Assembly (NCBI GenBank): GCA_013815485.1
Contig: JACDGB010000062.1
Location: forward strand, 1 to 8,101
From: Rubrobacter sp.
GTDB taxonomy: Bacteria > Actinomycetota > Rubrobacteria > Rubrobacterales > Rubrobacteraceae
DNA length: 8,101 nucleotides
Direction of reading: 5' to 3'
A program made the position numbers and the translations under genes. The notes beneath the pieces were generated by a model that ran no database searches, had not been told where the DNA came from, and saw only the letters and a list, made by a program, of their open reading frames with translations. Positions 5,461 through 8,101 of this stretch are shown one piece after another; within the stretch, counting starts at the first letter, position 1, and each line of letters begins with the position of its first letter.

Positions 5461-6678
5461 TGCGGGGGCCAGCCTGAGGATGCGGTCATCGTTTTCGCTG
5501 ACCGGGTTGCCGTAGGAATCGTAGTTGCTGGTCGAAACCCACAGCGAGCCGTCGGGGGCCTGGGCCACGTCCCGAATGCGGCCGGCCTGGCCCCGGAGCA
5601 GTTGCTGGCGTTCGACGACGTTGCCGTCATCGTCGAGTTCCAGGCGCCAGAGACGTTCGCCGCGGAGTGCGGTTACGAAGAGGTCGCCCTCCCACTGCGG
5701 GATGTCGCCGTTTACCAGGATCTGCGCGCCGCTGGGGGATGCTTGATCCGTGGGCCAGGTGGTGATTGGGTTGACATAGCCCGCGGCTTCGGCCTCCTCT
5801 CCGCCATCGCCTTCGTACTCGGGCCACCCGTAATTCTCGCCCGGCCTGATCCGGTTGACCTCATCGAACGCATTCTGGCCGAACTCGGAGGCGAAGAGCT
5901 GCCCGTCCGCGTCCCAGGCGAGACCCTGGACGTTGCGGTGGCCGTATGAGTAGACGGGACTGTTCGGGAAAGGGTTGCCCTCGGGGAATTCTCCATCGGA
6001 TGTTATGCGAAGAATTTTACCTCCGAGAGAAGAGCGGTTCTGGGAATTGGCGGTGTCTCCGGCGTCGCCGGTGGTGACGTAGAGCATGCCGTCGGGTCCG
6101 AACTTTATGCGGCCTCCGTCGTGGTAGCTGTTCACCGGGATGCCGGTGAGGATGGGCTCCGGACGCTCCCCCAACCGGAAACGTACCACCCGGTTGTCCA
6201 CTTCCGTAGTGTAGTAGGCGTAGACGTAGCCGTCCCTTTCGTAGTCCGGGGAGACCGCGACGCCCAGGAGCCCGCCCTCCCCGGAGCCTTGCTCGGGGAG
6301 AGTCTGGATCTCCGTTGCGGCACCCGAGGCACTCACGCTCAACAGCCGCCCGGAGTCGCGCTCCGTTACCAGGGCGTCCCCGTTCGGGAGAAACGCGAAG
6401 CTCCAGGGCACCTCCAGGTTCGTGGCGAGAACTCCGACCTCGATCCGCGTTGGCCCTTCATCTTCTCTAGCGTTCTCCGTCGTCTCCGCTGTAGATTCCG
6501 AAGAACTGGTGGCTCCGCTGCTTCCGTTGCCTTCGGCGGTTATCGTAGGGAGATCTTCGCCTTCGGGGACGCCATCCGGGGAGCCGCCGGTGGACGGCTC
6601 GCAGGCCGCGAAGACGAAGATCAAGCTCAAGGCCAGCATCGAGCGGAGGAATGTTCCGTTCCTGGCGCGGTTCGGCAC
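5452..6678 (-). CDS. PQQ-dependent aldose sugar dehydrogenase, lipoprotein
   Basis: A 408-residue protein of the glucose/sorbosone dehydrogenase family (soluble GDH, E. coli YliI type), which oxidises aldoses to lactones using pyrroloquinoline quinone outside the cytoplasm. The start is GTG at 6678-6676, seven bases after GAAGG. It gives a proper signal peptide: basic N-terminus, hydrophobic LALSLIFVFAA, then lipobox FAAC with lipidated C26. A Ser/Thr/Glu/Gly-rich linker (27-78) tethers the beta-propeller (79-405). Family motifs in order are PWSFAFLPNGDALVTER, EGGLLGVAVSPDY, YHDGGRIKFGPDG with probable catalytic base H186, LGGKILRI, YGHRNVQG with PQQ-contact R248, NYGWPEYEG, and a final GRIRDVAQAPDGSLW. 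No PQQ biosynthesis gene is in the window. It lies downstream of the VOC gene but appears to have its own promoter. Confidence 0.93.
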   Translation of the reverse strand: MPNRARNGTFLRSMLALSLIFVFAACEPSTGGSPDGVPEGEDLPTITAEGNGSSGATSSSESTAETTENAREDEGPTRIEVGVLATNLEVPWSFAFLPNGDALVTERDSGRLLSVSASGAATEIQTLPEQGSGEGGLLGVAVSPDYERDGYVYAYYTTEVDNRVVRFRLGERPEPILTGIPVNSYHDGGRIKFGPDGMLYVTTGDAGDTANSQNRSSLGGKILRITSDGEFPEGNPFPNSPVYSYGHRNVQGLAWDADGQLFASEFGQNAFDEVNRIRPGENYGWPEYEGDGGEEAEAAGYVNPITTWPTDQASPSGAQILVNGDIPQWEGDLFVTALRGERLWRLELDDDGNVVERQQLLRGQAGRIRDVAQAPDGSLWVSTSNYDSYGNPVSENDDRILRLAPAGG

Positions 6679-6685
6679 GGTTTGA

Positions 6686-6690
6686 CCTTC
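6686..6690 (-). promoter_or_regulatory. Ribosome binding site fixing the GTG start of the sugar dehydrogenase
   Basis: GAAGG on the minus strand lies seven bases before GTG 6678-6676. It excludes an in-frame N-terminal extension reaching back to 6909, which would overlap the VOC gene and bury the signal peptide. Confidence 0.7.
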
Positions 6691-6698
6691 TTCGAGTA

Positions 6699-6736
6699 GG
6701 ACTGGACTCCACACATTGTATCCCGAGGTCCAGTCC
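6699..6736. promoter_or_regulatory. 9-bp inverted repeat centred on the dehydrogenase -10 box
   Basis: GGACTGGAC (6699-6707) and GTCCAGTCC (6728-6736) are perfect arms with a 20-base spacer. The minus-strand hexamer TACAAT (6715-6720, five of six matches to TATAAT) lies exactly at the centre, seven bases from each arm. No good -35 is visible. A repressor bridging the arms would cover the promoter, so this is a candidate operator. Confidence 0.5.
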
Positions 6737-6771
6737 CACCCGGAAGACAGGCGGGTATCGGAGCCGGGTGG
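6736..6771. repeat. 8-bp inverted repeat in the VOC-dehydrogenase intergenic region
   Basis: CCACCCGG (6736-6743) and CCGGGTGG (6764-6771) form perfect arms with a 20-base loop. The left arm touches the last base of the neighbouring 9-bp dyad, so a read-through transcript could form adjacent stems. Confidence 0.45.
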
Positions 6772-6791
6772 AGGGTTGGGGGTGTCCGTGC

Positions 6792-6825
6792 GTCGGGAGT
6801 CGTATTTTTCTTTTCGACTCCCGAC
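6792..6825 (-). terminator. Terminator-like hairpin after the VOC gene
   Basis: GTCGGGAGTCG (6792-6802) and CGACTCCCGAC (6815-6825) are perfect 11-base arms. On the transcribed strand the 12-base loop reads AAAAGAAAAATA. The stem begins eight bases beyond the VOC stop, the position of an intrinsic terminator. What follows (GCACGG) is not a U-tract, as in the U-less terminators proposed for actinobacteria; mRNA 3'-end protection is the alternative. Confidence 0.65.
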
Positions 6826-6832
6826 TTCCGCG

Positions 6833-7603
6833 TCAGTCGTCGGTCGGACCCTCGAAGAACGCGAACGCCGCGCCTTGTGGATCGCTGACGACGGCGATTC
6901 TACCCGCACCCGGCTCCATCGGCCCGGCCAGAAGGCTCCCGCCCAACTCCTTCACCTTCGCCACGGCGTCGTCGCACGAGGCGACCGCGAAATAAGTGAG
7001 CCAGAACGATGGAGCATCGCCGTGACTTTCCGCCATCGGCATGAAGCCGCCGTTCATCCTGCCGGAGTTCTGGATCGTCATGTAGACCGTCTTCCCGTCT
7101 TGCTCGATGGGCTGCATCTCCCATCCGAAGAGCCCTGCGTAGAAATCGGAAGCCGTGCCAACACCGCGGGTCTGGAGTTCATTCCAGGCCATGCAACCTG
7201 CGTCGTTCACCCGACCCGCTCCGATGTGATCCCGCGGCTCCCAGACGCAGATCATGGCGCCTACCGGGTCGGCGAGTACTGCCATGCGCCCAGCCTCCAT
7301 CACCTCGAAGGACTCCTCGAACACTTCGGCCCCCAGTTGTTTGGCCTTCGCGGTAGTCTCGTCGGCGTTCGCGACGGTGACGTAATTGTTCCAGTGCCCT
7401 GGATGCTCGTCCTGCTGCATGATCGCCGCCACCTCATCGCCCTGAAGGTGGCACATCGTGTAAACGCCGCCGCCCGGGATCTCGCTGTCCTCGAACTCCC
7501 ATCCGAACAACCCGCCATAGAAAGCCTTCGCGCCAGCGGCGTCGCTCGTTGACAGATCCAACCAGGAAAATGTCCCCGGCTGGTAGCTTTCCCTCACGCC
7601 CAT
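6833..7603 (-). CDS. Two-domain VOC/glyoxalase-like protein (CFP30B-type)
   Basis: A 256-residue protein made of two vicinal-oxygen-chelate modules, residues about 8-125 and 136-254. Each has the family pattern of an N-terminal W.(D/E)L strand, a (K/D)FY.GLFGWE helix and a C-terminal GR(M/I)AV..DP.GA strand ending in an acidic residue (E122 and E252 region). Order and wording closely resemble mycobacterial Rv0577 (CFP30B/TB27.3), which is linked to methylglyoxal handling; the substrate here is inferred only. There is no signal peptide, so it is cytoplasmic. The ATG at 7603 is preceded by AAGGAGG (7608-7614) at a short four-base spacing; a GTG two codons on is an alternative. An in-frame extension to 7723 is excluded by the binding site and the upstream promoter. 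It is followed by a hairpin and then the sugar dehydrogenase gene. Confidence 0.92.
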   Translation of the reverse strand: MGVRESYQPGTFSWLDLSTSDAAGAKAFYGGLFGWEFEDSEIPGGGVYTMCHLQGDEVAAIMQQDEHPGHWNNYVTVANADETTAKAKQLGAEVFEESFEVMEAGRMAVLADPVGAMICVWEPRDHIGAGRVNDAGCMAWNELQTRGVGTASDFYAGLFGWEMQPIEQDGKTVYMTIQNSGRMNGGFMPMAESHGDAPSFWLTYFAVASCDDAVAKVKELGGSLLAGPMEPGAGRIAVVSDPQGAAFAFFEGPTDD

Positions 7604-7607
7604 GCGT

Positions 7608-7614
7608 CCTCCTT
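7608..7614 (-). promoter_or_regulatory. Strong ribosome binding site of the VOC gene
   Basis: AAGGAGG on the minus strand, four bases before ATG 7603. The tight spacing leaves the GTG at codon 3 as a possible alternative start. Confidence 0.75.
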
Positions 7615-7648
7615 CGACTCTCTCCGAACCAACAATTTCCCTTGACAA

Positions 7649-7676
7649 AGTGTACGCGCCAGCCTCGTTTTCCCAA
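7649..7676 (-). promoter_or_regulatory. Candidate sigma70-type promoter of the VOC gene
   Basis: On the minus strand TTGGGA (7671-7676) is followed after 16 bases by TACACT (7649-7654), each matching four of six consensus bases. The predicted start near 7642 gives a leader of about 40 bases that contains the ribosome binding site. Confidence 0.4.
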
Positions 7677-7732
7677 GCGGCAAAACGGAGCGGCGGTTGG
7701 TCATGCGAGCATGTTTTTGACACACTTACGAG

Positions 7733-8101
7733 GTGAGCGGGAACGACGGAGATCCGAAACCTTCAGAGCAAGTCCGGGAGCGTCTCGATGGGCCGCGCCC
7801 TTTTCTGGCCGCCGTGTTCCTTGCGTCGTACGCGGCCTCCTCGTTTGCGCCGGGGTCAGTTGGGACGGACGTTTTGCTGGTGGTCGGCGTCGTTCTGTAT
7901 GCGATGTCCGTGCCGTGGGCCAGCGCGTTCCACAAGGGGCTCGCGATCGTGGCGTTGGTGGTCCTCGGGGTGACGATCGCGCTAGGGAAGTTCGATGCGG
8001 AGGCATTCGTAAGCGGACTTCCTTCGTACTTCGACGTGGTGGCGGTGCTCTTGATCCTGAGCGCCGCCGGATACCCTATTCGGGCGGCTCGCTACGAGGC
8101 C
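7733..8101 (+). CDS. Polytopic membrane protein, N-terminal part (cut by window edge)
   Basis: An open frame of 123 codons runs from GTG at 7733 to the last base with no stop. An in-frame TGA at 7718-7720 makes this GTG the first possible start; the nearby GAGG is too close to be an ideal binding site. The N-terminal 20 residues are hydrophilic, then come hydrophobic segments at about 23-38, 45-61, 67-83 and 101-114. The motif GLPSYFDVVAVLLILSAAGY spans the third loop and fourth helix. Third codon positions are strongly G/C-rich, as in the other genes here. This is probably a multi-helix membrane protein or transporter, but I recognise no family. It is divergent from the VOC gene across 129 bases. 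Competing frames in this stretch give arginine/proline-rich translations typical of shadows. Confidence 0.72.
   Translation, partial: MSGNDGDPKPSEQVRERLDGPRPFLAAVFLASYAASSFAPGSVGTDVLLVVGVVLYAMSVPWASAFHKGLAIVALVVLGVTIALGKFDAEAFVSGLPSYFDVVAVLLILSAAGYPIRAARYEA

Noticed and set aside
6679..6909. N-terminal extension of the sugar dehydrogenase
   Set aside because: It would overlap the VOC coding region, include the hairpins, and place the lipoprotein signal peptide internally. The GTG at 6678 with GAAGG is far better.
6716..7552. 278-codon plus-strand frame antisense to the VOC gene
   Set aside because: The opposite strand encodes a clear two-domain VOC protein with a strong ribosome binding site. 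The antisense translation is His/Arg/Pro-rich with no domain, typical of shadow frames in GC-rich DNA.
7642..7647. Perfect TTGACA on the plus strand as a promoter for the gene at 7733
   Set aside because: The bases 17-18 downstream (around TCGTTT) do not form a -10 box. A second TTGACA at 7717-7722 would start transcription beyond the start codon.
7604..7723. 40-residue extension of the VOC protein
   Set aside because: The AAGGAGG at 7608-7614 and the candidate promoter at 7649-7676 fall inside it, and homologues of this family, as recalled, start near the downstream ATG.
7701..8006. Minus-strand frame under the right-edge membrane protein
   Set aside because: The translation is Arg/Pro/Thr-rich without a domain, while the plus frame from 7733 shows regular hydrophobic helices and G/C-biased third positions.

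Overview
The window is GC-rich bacterial DNA with dense genes, frequent GTG/TTG starts and strong G/C bias at third codon positions. The protein set (DesK/NarL-type two-component pair, a CFP30B-like double-VOC protein, a lipoprotein PQQ sugar dehydrogenase, a P-loop/TPR protein of a kind common in actinobacteria) suggests an actinobacterium. A Rubrobacter-like lineage is my best guess, from recalled similarity rather than a search. There are no RNA genes, insertion sequences, CRISPR arrays or obvious phage genes.

Left part (1-2034, + strand): a membrane-anchored P-loop NTPase with C-terminal TPR repeats enters from beyond the left edge and ends at 1506. After a 204-base gap comes a divergent ClpS-family N-degron adaptor. 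Middle (2048-3879, - strand): a sensor histidine kinase and a NarL/LuxR-type response regulator form a two-gene operon with a 4-base GTGA overlap, converging on clpS. Its upstream region carries a CATAAT -10 box, a direct repeat over the -35 position and a small dyad, which fits a regulated and possibly self-regulated promoter.

Right-middle (4053-5436, + strand): a six-helix membrane protein of unknown function, then a cupin protein with a textbook metal-binding motif and a hydrophobic C-terminal segment. A strong GC hairpin lies between them. Right (5452-7603, - strand): a secreted lipoprotein PQQ-dependent sugar dehydrogenase preceded by a two-domain VOC/glyoxalase-like protein. The 154-base gap between these two holds three inverted repeats: a terminator-like hairpin, a second stem, and a dyad centred on a TACAAT -10 box. 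Far right (7733-8101, + strand): the start of a polytopic membrane protein cut by the window edge, transcribed divergently from the VOC gene.

The genes read as separate transcription units of signalling, proteolysis and oxidative or carbonyl metabolism rather than one pathway. I did not find a clear new multi-gene system. The best candidates for a second look are the NTPase-TPR protein, the altered N-degron pocket of ClpS, and the dyad structures in the promoters and intergenic regions.
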